Origin: Nocardia sp. NBC_01503
GTDB taxonomy: Bacteria > Actinomycetota > Actinomycetes > Mycobacteriales > Mycobacteriaceae
Direction: 5' to 3'
Assembly: GCF_036327755.1 (NCBI RefSeq)
Contig: NZ_CP109596.1
Coordinates: 3,286,001 to 3,350,000 of the forward strand
Length of the DNA: 64,000 bases
Within the stretch, counting starts at the first letter, position 1. The number at the start of each line of letters is the position of its first letter. Below are positions 18,905 to 64,000 of the stretch, piece after piece. The position numbers were made by a program, and so were the translations under genes. Under the pieces are notes generated by a model. The model was not told where the DNA came from. It was given only the letters and a program-made list of their open reading frames with translations, and searched no databases.

Positions 18905-19444
18905 TTGCGAAAACTGTTCCCCCTTGCCGTCCTCGCCGCGCTCACCGTGGTACCCGTCGCCACGGCGCATGCCGATGCCCCCGGTGTGCCCGCGGAGCTG
19001 CAGCAGCCCGTTGAGCAGGCTCAGCAGTTCGCTCGTACGCTGCCTGAGCCGCAGCAGGATCAGATCCGCCAGTACGTGCAGACGCTGCCCGCGCCGTACT
19101 CGGATCTGCTGCCGCCGACCTTCGCCGACGATCTCGACGGCTGGATCAAGAACGCCCTCTATGTGATGGGCAAGAACAACATCCCGGGCGATTACGACAG
19201 CATCTTCCGGAACATCATCCGCGAGTCCGGCGGCAATCCCCGCGCCATCAACCTCTACGACTCGAATGCCGCCGCGGGCATCCCCTCCAAGGGCCTGCTC
19301 CAGGTCATCGACCCGACCTTCCAGGCGTACCACGTGGAGGGCACCTCCTGGGATATCTACGACCCGGTCGCCAACATCACCGCGGCGTGCAACTACGCCG
19401 CCCACCGCTACGGCACCATCGCCAACGTCTTCTCGGCGTACTGA
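18905..19444 (+). CDS. Secreted lytic transglycosylase-like (SLT-fold) protein
   Basis: A 179-residue exported protein. TTG 18905 is the only reasonable in-frame start giving a clean signal peptide (MRKLFPLAVLAALTVVPVATAHA, cleavage near 23). The upstream codons read GTC and other non-starts. The mature part has a helical spacer (about 25-75) and an SLT domain (80-179) with the catalytic acid E107 in IIRESGGNP, then GLLQVIDPTFQAYH and the closing NITAACNYAAHRYG. It probably cleaves peptidoglycan glycan chains. 222 bases separate it from the repair gene; that gap has an A/T-rich GTTAAGTTTACGTTAAC stretch but no riboswitch I can recognise. Confidence 0.82.
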   Translation: MRKLFPLAVLAALTVVPVATAHADAPGVPAELQQPVEQAQQFARTLPEPQQDQIRQYVQTLPAPYSDLLPPTFADDLDGWIKNALYVMGKNNIPGDYDSIFRNIIRESGGNPRAINLYDSNAAAGIPSKGLLQVIDPTFQAYHVEGTSWDIYDPVANITAACNYAAHRYGTIANVFSAY

Positions 19445-19463
19445 GTGGCCGTGCGCCACAACT

Positions 19464-19500
19464 GAATCGGCCGCCGCGTCAGTGACGCGGCGGCCGATTC
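19464..19500. terminator. Bidirectional terminator hairpin
   Basis: An 18-base perfect inverted repeat (GAATCGGCCGCCGCGTCA and its complement) with a one-base centre, between the convergent SLT and kshB genes. No T-tract. A second small G/C hairpin (GGGG...CCCC, about 19505-19530) follows. Confidence 0.8.
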
Positions 19501-19546
19501 CACTCGGGGGTTCGGGGGCGAAGCCCCTGAGAGTCCCGAGAGTTGG

Positions 19547-20602
19547 TCAGAACTGGATCTTCAGGCGGTCCGTGGTCGGTCGCGCCTGGCAGCCCAGGAT
19601 GTAGCCGTTGGCGATGTCCTCGGGGTCGAGGATCTCGGCGTTCTCCATCTCGACGCTGCCCTCGACGACGGTGCAGGCGCACGACCCGCATTCGCCCTCG
19701 AGGCAGGAGTACGGCACGTCCAGGCCCTTGGACAGCATGATGTCCACCAGCGTCTGACTGCGCGGCCAGGTGAGTTCGTGTGTCTCCCCGTCGAGTTCGA
19801 CCTCGACGGTGGCCGCGTCGGCGGCCTCCTCATCGCTGATCTCGGTGGGTGCGACATCGGCGAACGGATCACCGGAGAGCGAGTTGAACACCTCGGCATG
19901 AGTCCGATTGCGCGGCACCGCGTTCTGTGCGAGTGCGTCGTGCACCCGATCCATGAACGGCTTGGGGCCGCACATGAATGCCTCGTACCCGGCGTAGGGC
20001 GCGGTGAGGGTGGCGAGCGCGTCGGCGGTCGGCAGTCCCTGCAGTGGCTCGAGCCAGTGGATGACGGTGAGCCGCTGCGGATTCTTATCCGCGAGTTCGC
20101 GCAGCTCCGCGGCGAAGATGACCGATTCGGCATCGCGGTTGGCGTACACCACCACGATGCGCCCGTTGCCCCGCGCGAGCGCGGATTTCAGGATCGACAT
20201 GACCGGGGTGATGCCGGAGCCCGCGGCGAAGAGCAGCAGATCCGCATCGAGGTTCTTGGGTGTGAAGACGCCTGAGGGCGGCAGTACTTCGATCTCGCTG
20301 CCCGCGGTGAGGTTGTCGCACACCCAGTTCGAACCGTAGCCGTTCACGGTGCGCTTGACGGTCACCTTGGGCTTGTCGTCGGTATGCGGTGAGCTGGCGA
20401 GCGAGTAGCAGCGCGCGACCGATCCGGTGAGGTCGCTGGGAATGCGCAGGGTCAGGAATTGGCCCGGCTGGTAGCTGAAGCGGTCGCGCATATCCTCGGG
20501 GACGTCGAATACCACCGAAACCGAATCGGCTGTTTCGTTGATGACCGCGGAGACTCGCAGCACCACAGACCGCGAGCTGTGCGGTACGTCGACGGTGGTC
20601 AT
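19547..20602 (-). CDS. kshB: 3-ketosteroid 9-alpha-hydroxylase, reductase component
   Basis: A 351-residue three-part electron-transfer protein. The FAD domain has RCYSLASSP (about 65), the NAD(P)H domain has FAAGSGITPVMSI (about 125) and a late CGPKPFMD, and a C-terminal plant-type [2Fe-2S] domain has CLEGECGSC plus a distal Cys in LGCQARP. Order, length and the exact KstR operator upstream identify the reductase that drives KshA in opening the steroid B ring. ATG 20602 has GAGAGGA ahead. KshA is not in the window. It would be derepressed when KstR binds a sterol-derived CoA ester (known for the family). Confidence 0.9.
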   Translation of the reverse strand: MTTVDVPHSSRSVVLRVSAVINETADSVSVVFDVPEDMRDRFSYQPGQFLTLRIPSDLTGSVARCYSLASSPHTDDKPKVTVKRTVNGYGSNWVCDNLTAGSEIEVLPPSGVFTPKNLDADLLLFAAGSGITPVMSILKSALARGNGRIVVVYANRDAESVIFAAELRELADKNPQRLTVIHWLEPLQGLPTADALATLTAPYAGYEAFMCGPKPFMDRVHDALAQNAVPRNRTHAEVFNSLSGDPFADVAPTEISDEEAADAATVEVELDGETHELTWPRSQTLVDIMLSKGLDVPYSCLEGECGSCACTVVEGSVEMENAEILDPEDIANGYILGCQARPTTDRLKIQF

Positions 20603-20651
20603 AGTGTCCTCTCGAACCCGGCGCGGTGTGGGGTCCCGGCCCAGTGTGCCC

Positions 20652-20673
20652 AAACTAGAACGTGTTCTAGTTT
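20652..20673. promoter_or_regulatory. KstR operator upstream of kshB
   Basis: Ten-base perfect arms AAACTAGAAC and GTTCTAGTTT around a central GT; the core 20656-20669 fits TnnAACnnGTTnnA. It lies 50 bases before the kshB start and immediately beyond the TetR stop codon. Confidence 0.9.
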
Positions 20674-20675
20674 AA

Positions 20676-21299
20676 CTATACGGTGCTGTCTCGCTGCCGG
20701 ACAAGCTGAGCCTCGAGTCCGGCCACCAGCACATCCATCGAGAAGTCGTAGGAGTACTTCCCGCGCAGGTCGCCCAGGTGTTTCATGGCGCGCTCCACGG
20801 CCTCGGGCAGCACCCGATCCTGTAATGCCCCGCGGTCGCGCGGATTCACCTTGCTGCGCCCGAAGAGGTAGGTGTGGATGGTCGCGTAGGCGGCGAGCAC
20901 ATTGCGCTCGTTGAATCCGGCATCGAAGAGTATCTCCATCACCGCGGCGATGAGATCGAGCTGTTTGCCGAGCATCTGCTCGATCAGTACATCGCCGAGT
21001 CCGGGATGGCGGCGCAATTTCTCGTCGATCTGATCGATGAGGTCGCGCAGTCGCATTTGCCACGGGCCGAATTCCGGTGGCTGCTTGCGTACTCCGGTGA
21101 GTGCGGCGGTGGCGACCAGGTCGAGTAGCTCGCGTTTGTCCGCGACGTAGTAATACGGGGCCATGGGGGAGACGCCGAGTTCGCGGGAGAGGCGGCGCAT
21201 GGAGAGTTTCTCCACACCGTCCTGCCGGACCACCCGCAGTGCCGCTTCGACGATCTCTGCTTCGGAGAGAGTGTTACTCCCGCCCCCGCTTGTCTGCAT
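20676..21299 (-). CDS. TetR-family regulator (TetR/AcrR with large C-terminal domain)
   Basis: 207 residues from ATG 21299, which has GGGAG eight bases ahead; in-frame ATGs at 21314 and 21332 are alternatives. The HTH (about 10-60) is IVEAALRVVRQDGVEKLSMRRLSRELGVSPMAPYYYVADKRELLD; the C-terminal domain resembles the tetracycline-repressor class (TetR_C_1-like). It is not KstR, whose HTH differs. Same strand as kshB with a KstR box in the gap, so kshB has its own promoter. It is divergent from the mftF-like gene with 227 bases between, so that gene is a possible target. Confidence 0.82.
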   Translation of the reverse strand: MQTSGGGSNTLSEAEIVEAALRVVRQDGVEKLSMRRLSRELGVSPMAPYYYVADKRELLDLVATAALTGVRKQPPEFGPWQMRLRDLIDQIDEKLRRHPGLGDVLIEQMLGKQLDLIAAVMEILFDAGFNERNVLAAYATIHTYLFGRSKVNPRDRGALQDRVLPEAVERAMKHLGDLRGKYSYDFSMDVLVAGLEAQLVRQRDSTV

Positions 21300-21526
21300 A
21301 CGTCCGACTCCCATACCACCTCGACCACTCATCGGTGGGCATCGTGGGACCGGATTCGAAGTCCCCTGCCTGTTCACCTGCCGGTTTTTCTGCCTCCGCA
21401 GTCTAGAGCGCCGTATGTCGCGGCGGTTCCGCTGTGGGTGGCGCATACGGATTTACGCAGTATCTCCGTGAGTGAGCGGCGCGCCAATCATGATTGCTAC
21501 CGGTGTGCTGACTTAGCATTCCAGGA

Positions 21527-22927
21527 ATGCGCCATGATCGCCTTCCCGATGGTTTCGGGGTGCGGATCGATCCCAGGGTGCGCACTTACTCCGGCGGACG
21601 GTTCCTGGTCGGCGGCTCGCCGAACCGGTTGCTCCGCCTAGCTCCGGAGGCTGCGGCCATGATCGGTGACGGGTACCTCGAGGTGACCGACCCTACGTCG
21701 GCTCGGGTTGCCAGACGTCTACTCGACTCGGGGGTGGCGAATCCGCGTCCGCGACTGCTGCCGTCGCTGGAGGATGTGACCGTCATCGTCCCGGTGCACA
21801 ATGACCCGGATGGGCTGAATCGGCTGCTGTCGGCGCTGCGCGGGTACACGGTGATCGTGGTGGACGACGGTTCGGATCGCCCGGTGTCGATTCCGCCCGC
21901 GCGCGGCAATCGCTGCCGGGTGACGGTGCTGCGCCGGGATCGGCGGCACGGATCGGCGGCGGCCCGCAATTTCGGATTACGGTGTGCCGCCACCGAATTC
22001 GTAGCCTTCCTGGATCCGGATGTGGTGCCCCGCACGGGCTGGCTGGAGGTCATGCTCGGGCATTTCAGCGATCCCAAGGTGGCGCTGGTGGCCCCGCGCA
22101 TTCTGGCCATGGATCCGGATTCGACGCTGCTGGCGCGGTATGAGCACACCCGCGGTTCGCTGCATCGCGGGCGTCGTGAGTCGGCGGTGCAGGCGCACGG
22201 TCCGGTGCCGTATGTGCCGAGTACCGCGCTGCTGGTGCGCCGCCTCGCCCTACTGGCCGAGGGTGGTTTCGACGAGGCCATGGCGGCGGGCGGGGATATC
22301 GACCTGTGCTGGCGACTGGATCGCGCGGGCTGGCGGCTGCGCTATGAACCGGCCGCCCGGGTGGCGCACAGCAATCCGGTATCGCTGCGAAAGTGGTTCG
22401 CGCACAAGGTGACCCATGGCACCGGGGTGGCTCCGCTGGGTCAGCGGCATGCGGGTATGGCCTCACCGCTGTCGATTCCGATCTGGACGGCGGTGACGGC
22501 GCTGCTGTTCGGCACGCTCACCCGCTGGGGTACGGCGGGCGGCATCGTGACGCTGGTACTGACCCTGTTCCGGTTGCGCCGGGTCTTCGCCGAGCTCGAC
22601 AATCCGACCCGGGTCTCGGCCATATATATGGCGCGTGGTTTCTCGGGCGGTATGTGGCGGCTGGCCTCCTCGCTGTGCCGGCACTATTGGCCGGTGACGC
22701 TGCTGGGCATGCTGTGCTCGCGCCGGATTCGCCATCTGGCGGTGACCATCGCGGTGGCGGACGGTCTGGCCGACTGGTTCATCCATCGTGAGGCGGGCAG
22801 CCTCGATCCGACCCGCTATGTGCTGTGCAAACGGCTCGAGGATGTCGCGTACGGCACCGGCCTGTGGTGGGGCGCGGCCAAGCTCCGTGACGCCGCCGCT
22901 CTACGACCGACCTTGCCGCCCAACTGA
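21527..22927 (+). CDS. mftF: Mycofactocin-type glycosyltransferase
   Basis: A 466-residue membrane-associated GT2 enzyme. An N-terminal domain (about 1-80; LPDGFGVRIDPRVRTYSGG) typical of MftF precedes the GT-A core: VTVIVPVHNDPDG, VIVVDDGSDRP, AARNFGLRCA, the DxD FLDPDVVP, and GGDIDLCWRLDRAGW. Hydrophobic segments lie near 325-350 and 380-400. MftF adds glucose units to mycofactocin. None of mftA-E is in view, so this is either an orphan or a paralogue. The ATG at 21527 has AGG too close for a normal ribosome site, while TAGCAT at 21514-21519 is placed as a -10 for a leaderless transcript. Confidence 0.82.
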   Translation: MRHDRLPDGFGVRIDPRVRTYSGGRFLVGGSPNRLLRLAPEAAAMIGDGYLEVTDPTSARVARRLLDSGVANPRPRLLPSLEDVTVIVPVHNDPDGLNRLLSALRGYTVIVVDDGSDRPVSIPPARGNRCRVTVLRRDRRHGSAAARNFGLRCAATEFVAFLDPDVVPRTGWLEVMLGHFSDPKVALVAPRILAMDPDSTLLARYEHTRGSLHRGRRESAVQAHGPVPYVPSTALLVRRLALLAEGGFDEAMAAGGDIDLCWRLDRAGWRLRYEPAARVAHSNPVSLRKWFAHKVTHGTGVAPLGQRHAGMASPLSIPIWTAVTALLFGTLTRWGTAGGIVTLVLTLFRLRRVFAELDNPTRVSAIYMARGFSGGMWRLASSLCRHYWPVTLLGMLCSRRIRHLAVTIAVADGLADWFIHREAGSLDPTRYVLCKRLEDVAYGTGLWWGAAKLRDAAALRPTLPPN

Positions 22928-22961
22928 TTTCGCGCTCCACCGTGATTGCGAATGCTCGCCT

Positions 22962-22997
22962 CGTCATCCCGGCAGGCTTGTGGCCGGGATCCACGGT
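22962..22997. repeat. REP-like palindrome, copy 1
   Basis: CGTCATCCCGGC, nine-base loop, then GCCGGGATCCAC, with 8-base perfect arms. It lies between the convergent mftF and P450 genes and may serve as terminator. A second copy occurs inside the NRPS at 41171-41205. Confidence 0.85.
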
Positions 22998-23004
22998 CCG
23001 CAAA

Positions 23005-24231
23005 TCAATCCCAGGCGGTCAAGCGCACCGGCATATGCCGGACGCCGGTGTGTTTGTTACTGCGGGTGTACTCGACGGGCCCGGTGAGCTCCACGCTCGC
23101 GACCTGATCCAGCAGGGCCGTGAACATCACCCGCATCTCCATGCGGGCCAGCGCCGAGCCGAGGCAGAAGTGGCCGCCACGCCCGAATGCCAGGTGCGGG
23201 TTGGGTTTTCGGGAGATGTCGAATCGGTGCGGATCGGGGAATACCTCGGCGTCCCGGTTGGCCGAGGCCCACCACAGCGTCACCTTGTCCCCGGCGCGTA
23301 TGCGCTGCCCGCCGAGTTCGTGATCGCGGGTGGCGGTGCGCCGGTTGTAGGGCGTGGAGGAGGCCCAGCGCAGCATCTCCTCGACGGCCCCGTCGAGCAG
23401 GCTGCGATCGGTCCGGAGCCGGTGCCATATCTCGGGTCGTTCGATGAGCGCCGCCATACCGAGTGCCACCGAATTCCTGGTGGTTTCGCTGCCGGCGGCG
23501 ATGAGCAGGCTGAACAGCATGGCCTGCTCCATCTCCGAGAGCGGTTCCCCGTCGATGGTGGCGGTGGCGGCGAGCGACATCAGGTCGTCCGCGGGTGCGG
23601 CCTTCTTGGCGGCCAATAGCCGTGTGCCATAACTCCGTGTCTGTGCGACGGCCTCCCGGGTGCGCGCGTTGATCTCGCCCAGCTCCCGATCCTGGTAATC
23701 CAGCGCGACATTCGCCCATCCGAAGAGCCGATGCCGATCCTCCTGCGGCACTCCGAGCAGATTCGCGACCGCCTGCAGTGGCAACTCCGCGGCCAGGTCG
23801 AGCAGAAAATCGCACTCCCCCTTGGCAACCGCCGCGGCCACGAGCGCCCCGGCCCGCGCGCGCAGGTCCGCTTCGATGAGTCGCAGCGTCCGGGGAGCCA
23901 CACTCGGGGTCAACAACCGTCGCACCCGCGCATGCCGGGGATCGTCCATCATATTGAGCAAAACCCCGGCGGCCCATCCGCCGGGCAGGTCCTCGATGAG
24001 CGTCCCGCCCCCGGCGCGAGTGCCACCGCCCTGTGAGGAGTAAGTGGCCGAATCTCCCGCGGCGGCAACGATGTGGGCATACCGGCTGAGCACCCAGAAC
24101 CCCTCGCCGTCAGGGGTGTGACCGGTGGGCGGATGCCACCAGACCGGAGCTTCCGCGCGGAGTCGATCGAAGGTCTCGTGCGGAAACCCGCACATGAAGC
24201 GATCCAAATCGGTCAGGTCGATCCCATCCAC
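23005..24231 (-). CDS. Cytochrome P450 (CYP125/124-like clan)
   Basis: A 408-residue soluble bacterial P450. The I-helix oxygen site is AAGSETT (246-251), ExxR is E285-R288, the PERF-region pattern is FPDPHRFDISR, and the haem loop FGRGGHFCLG has the proximal ligand C356. The block NRRTATRDHELGG and the C-terminal YTRSNKHTGVRHMPV recall CYP125/CYP124-type sterol and methyl-branched-lipid hydroxylases. GTG 24231 is preferred because GAGGG lies ahead and the longer frame would run through a dispersed hairpin repeat. No ferredoxin gene adjoins; the reductase at 12.2-13.4 kb could serve. The substrate is not proven. Confidence 0.9.
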   Translation of the reverse strand: MDGIDLTDLDRFMCGFPHETFDRLRAEAPVWWHPPTGHTPDGEGFWVLSRYAHIVAAAGDSATYSSQGGGTRAGGGTLIEDLPGGWAAGVLLNMMDDPRHARVRRLLTPSVAPRTLRLIEADLRARAGALVAAAVAKGECDFLLDLAAELPLQAVANLLGVPQEDRHRLFGWANVALDYQDRELGEINARTREAVAQTRSYGTRLLAAKKAAPADDLMSLAATATIDGEPLSEMEQAMLFSLLIAAGSETTRNSVALGMAALIERPEIWHRLRTDRSLLDGAVEEMLRWASSTPYNRRTATRDHELGGQRIRAGDKVTLWWASANRDAEVFPDPHRFDISRKPNPHLAFGRGGHFCLGSALARMEMRVMFTALLDQVASVELTGPVEYTRSNKHTGVRHMPVRLTAWD

Positions 24232-24554
24232 CCGATCACCCTCGCACAGCACCCGATTCCCCCGTGGCGCAATGACATTCAAGGTTCGCGGCCGGTCCCG
24301 TTTCTGGACTGCGGCTCCATAGACCTGCGCCTTGGAGGCGGGGGAGCGCAGCGGAGGAGCGGAGGGAGGGAAGAAACGGGACTTCAAGGCCGCGAACCCG
24401 CCCGGAGCGAAGCGGAGGGCAGAAGATACGGCAATTAGACACAGCTCACATTCCGCGAGGCTCGGTTTCGGATGTGACCTGCGGGACAAACCTATGGCTT
24501 CGTACTTGTGTGCGGTAACCCGTAGGTACTCTTTGGGTTCGGAAAGAAAGGCAA
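24232..24554. other. Gap between P450 and GAF regulator
   Basis: 323 bases between divergent starts. It holds hairpin repeat copy 2 (24283-24428) near the P450 end and, toward the regulator, only a short A-rich stretch ending in GAAAGAAAGG. No gene and no KstR box seen. Confidence 0.8.
24283..24428. repeat. Dispersed hairpin repeat, copy 2
   Basis: 24284-24293 pairs perfectly with 24388-24397 (10 bases) and 24295-24305 with 24372-24382 (11 bases), with a 5-base bulge at 24383-24387 as in copy 1. The loop shares the G/A-rich GGAGCGCAGCGGAGGAGCGG with copy 1 and is about 22 bases longer. Confidence 0.85.
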
Positions 24555-25907
24555 ATGGTCAGCAATCTCGCAGGTGGGAGCAGTCCGCAGCACGGTGCCG
24601 AACCGGGCACTCAGTTGGGTGCGCTCGAGGCCTATGCCGCGCAAGCCCACGGATATCTCAGTGTGGGCGGCGAACAGTTGGGTCAGCTGCCTGGTTTGTT
24701 GCGACCGATGGTGCTCGAGTCGTGGCTGCGCAGTGTGCGCGGCGGCGTCGATCCCATGGACGACAACGACGGCCGCGGACTGCGCGGCGCTGATCTCGAA
24801 CGCTATCGAGACGCCCATCCGATCGCCGCTGTCATGCCGCTGGTCGACAAGTTGCTGCTGCGCGATGCCACCAGCACGGGGCTGATCGTGGTGGTGGCCG
24901 ATCAGTTCGGTCGGGTGTTGTCGGTGCACGGCAATACCGATCGGGTGCAGGCCGCGGCCGACGCCGGTCTGCGTGAGGGCAATGATCTGAGCGAGCGCCG
25001 GGTCGGCACCAATGCGGTGGGCCTGGTGGTGCGGACCGGCCGGGCGGCCTGGATTCACGGGCCGGAGCATTTCCTGCATCGTATGCATCAGATCACCGGA
25101 GCGGCTGCGCCCGTTCATGATCCGGATGGCCGTCTGGTGGGTGTGCTGATGATCGCGGGCGGGGTGCGGGTCGCGCGCCCGGAGATTCTGGCGCTGGTCA
25201 AGGCGGCGGCGACGGCGGCGGAGATGGATCTGCTGCTGGCGGCGGTGCGTTCGGGCCATGATCGCCGATCCGGTGCCGACGCGCCGATGCCCGAACGGCT
25301 GGGTCTGGAGGTGCTGGGTCTGGGCCAGCCGCAGTTGACGGTGGCGGGTGAGCGAGTTCCATTGTCGCAGCGCCATGCCGAGATCCTGCTGCTGTTGGCC
25401 GAGCATCCCGAGGGCCTGTCCGCCGATCACCTGGCTCTGCTGCTCGATGACGCCGATCTGGACAACGCCACCATTCGCGCCGCCATGTCGCGGTTGCGGT
25501 CGGTGGTCGGTCCGAATGTGTTCGGTTCGCGCCCTTACCGTTTGCGGGTTCCGATCGCCACGGATGTGGAGGCGCTGCGGGCCGCGCTGGATTCCGGGGA
25601 TGTGGATGCGGCGGTGCGCCTGTACGCGGGTCCGGCACTGCCGCGTTCGAATGCGCCGGGAGTTATAGACATTCGCGATGAATTGCGGGTGCGCCTGCGC
25701 ACCGCTGTGTTGCGTTCCGGTGAAGCCGCCGTCCTGAGCAAGTGGACCTCGGGTGCGGAAGGTCGTGACGATGCGGCCGCCTGGGCGGCGTATCGCTCGA
25801 CGGTGGACCGTGATTCACCGCTGTATTCGCAGATCGAGGCGAAGATCCGGGTGCTGGATCGGCGGATGGGCGCCGATGCAACGCAGATGCAACGTTTCGA
25901 CTCATAG
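24555..25907 (+). CDS. GAF-domain transcriptional regulator
   Basis: A 450-residue cytoplasmic regulator. N-terminal half: a helical lead with SWLRSV (about 55) and a GAF-type sensor (about 85-225) containing GLIVVVADQFGRVLSVHGN, LSERRVGTNAVGLVVRTG and GRLVGVLMIAGG. The middle part (about 258-345) looks like a winged-helix with VAGERVPLSQRHAEILLLLAEHPEGLSADHLALLL and ATIRAAMSRLRSVVG, as in GAF/HTH proteins of nocardiae and mycobacteria often linked to aldehyde or acyl metabolism. There is no AAA+ sigma-54 domain. ATG 24555 has AAAGG upstream. It is the last gene before the NRPS genes on the same strand; a regulatory link is possible but unproven. Confidence 0.75.
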   Translation: MVSNLAGGSSPQHGAEPGTQLGALEAYAAQAHGYLSVGGEQLGQLPGLLRPMVLESWLRSVRGGVDPMDDNDGRGLRGADLERYRDAHPIAAVMPLVDKLLLRDATSTGLIVVVADQFGRVLSVHGNTDRVQAAADAGLREGNDLSERRVGTNAVGLVVRTGRAAWIHGPEHFLHRMHQITGAAAPVHDPDGRLVGVLMIAGGVRVARPEILALVKAAATAAEMDLLLAAVRSGHDRRSGADAPMPERLGLEVLGLGQPQLTVAGERVPLSQRHAEILLLLAEHPEGLSADHLALLLDDADLDNATIRAAMSRLRSVVGPNVFGSRPYRLRVPIATDVEALRAALDSGDVDAAVRLYAGPALPRSNAPGVIDIRDELRVRLRTAVLRSGEAAVLSKWTSGAEGRDDAAAWAAYRSTVDRDSPLYSQIEAKIRVLDRRMGADATQMQRFDS

Positions 25908-26422
25908 TCTTCGCATCCGAAAGTGTGCTCGGTCACACGTTGGCTCTGCCATGTGGTTGCACCCACATTATTCGCGGTCTCCGCGTAATCTCCGAAACCA
26001 ACTAGACGCTCGTCCAACTTTTTTTCGGGAAAAAGTTCCGTTTTATTCGCTTTGCCCCTAGTCTTCGCAATGCATGGACGGCATCCGTGTGATGCGGGTG
26101 ACAGAGCATCGCTCACGAGAGTCGGGTGAGCAACGCTCGCCGGTGAAGTTGGAGGAGAAGAGAGAGCACGACAATCCGATGCGGGTGACCCGGAGGCAAC
26201 CGCATCCCCGGCCGCGACATAACGGGCAACCGGCCGGAACGAGCACATAGGAAATCACGCGCGAAAGCGTCATCCCCGACGCCGCGCATTCGTCGAATCA
26301 CCCAGGGCAATGCGGTCTTCCGCGACCTGGCATCCGGTATCCCACCGGTGTGTCCAGGTCTATTTCGCGATGCCCGAAAGCGTTCGGCCACATAGCAATT
26401 CGGGCAAATCGAGGAGGCTCTG
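25908..26422. promoter_or_regulatory. NRPS upstream region (515 bases without a gene)
   Basis: Contains GTGTG-N6-CACAC at 25923-25938, an A/T-rich 8-base hairpin AACTTTTT/AAAAAGTT at 26016-26037, an 11-base direct repeat TAGTCTTCGCA (25905 and 26059) and a 12-base direct repeat GATGCGGGTGAC (26091 and 26178). The ribosome site GAGGAGG at 26411 serves the NRPS. A 19-codon ORF from 26070 has no clear translation signal. Likely the promoter and long leader of the NRPS operon. Confidence 0.55.

Positions 26423-64000
<37,578 letters not shown>

Noticed and set aside
24232..24489. A longer P450 start at 24489
   Set aside because: The extra 86 residues are encoded largely by a dispersed hairpin repeat; GTG 24231 has a ribosome site and matches usual P450 length.

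Overview
The window looks like a high-GC actinomycete of the Nocardia/Rhodococcus group. The signs are strong G/C at third codon positions, frequent GTG starts, a conserved rpsL-rpsG-fusA-tuf cluster, the actinobacterial families DUF3558, DUF3761, SPW-repeat, KshB and MftF, and a giant NRPS locus. Genus is an inference; no rRNA is present to settle it.

Layout. (1) 1-2.3 kb: end of an ABC-transporter substrate-binding protein, then an isopenicillin-N-synthase-like Fe(II) dioxygenase and a GntR/FCD regulator. (2) 2.3-4.2 kb: an Lrp/AsnC regulator divergent from 4-hydroxyphenylpyruvate dioxygenase (tyrosine catabolism). (3) 4.2-5.5 kb: two DUF3558 lipoproteins; the first is fused at its N-terminus to a dispersed hairpin repeat. 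(4) 5.5-10.2 kb: rpsL, rpsG, fusA, tuf and a terminator. (5) 10.2-19.5 kb: small and housekeeping genes, including a RelE-like orphan, a divergent Glu racemase homologue, an FAD-dependent ferredoxin reductase with a KstR-type box inside its 5' coding end, an SPW/TetR pair, a secreted lipase, a disordered repeat protein, a DUF3761 lipoprotein, an AlkD-like repair protein and a secreted SLT-fold protein. (6) 19.5-24.2 kb: kshB (steroid degradation) behind a textbook KstR operator, a TetR, an mftF-type glycosyltransferase without the other mft genes in view, and a cytochrome P450. (7) 24.5-64 kb: a GAF-domain regulator, 515 bases with no evident gene, then two translationally coupled giant NRPS genes. 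The first is 5,998 residues; the second exceeds 6,500 and runs off the window.

The NRPS line shows eleven A-T units and a twelfth C domain, with no E, methylation, Cy or TE domain in view. Reading the ten specificity-pocket residues gives Ser - X - Thr - Ser - X - Ser - X - Ser - Ser - Ser - X -..., a very serine-rich peptide of at least 12 units that I do not recognise. The polypeptide break falls between a C and an A domain. Both sides of the break carry a homologous ~65-residue fragment resembling the start of an A domain, a candidate unusual docking pair.

Two dispersed palindromic DNA families are visible. One is a ~120-145 bp hairpin with compensatory base changes between copies (4.3 and 24.3 kb). 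The other is a ~35 bp REP-like palindrome (22.96 kb intergenic; 41.17 kb in frame inside an NRPS A domain). No tRNA, CRISPR array, insertion sequence or origin was recognised.
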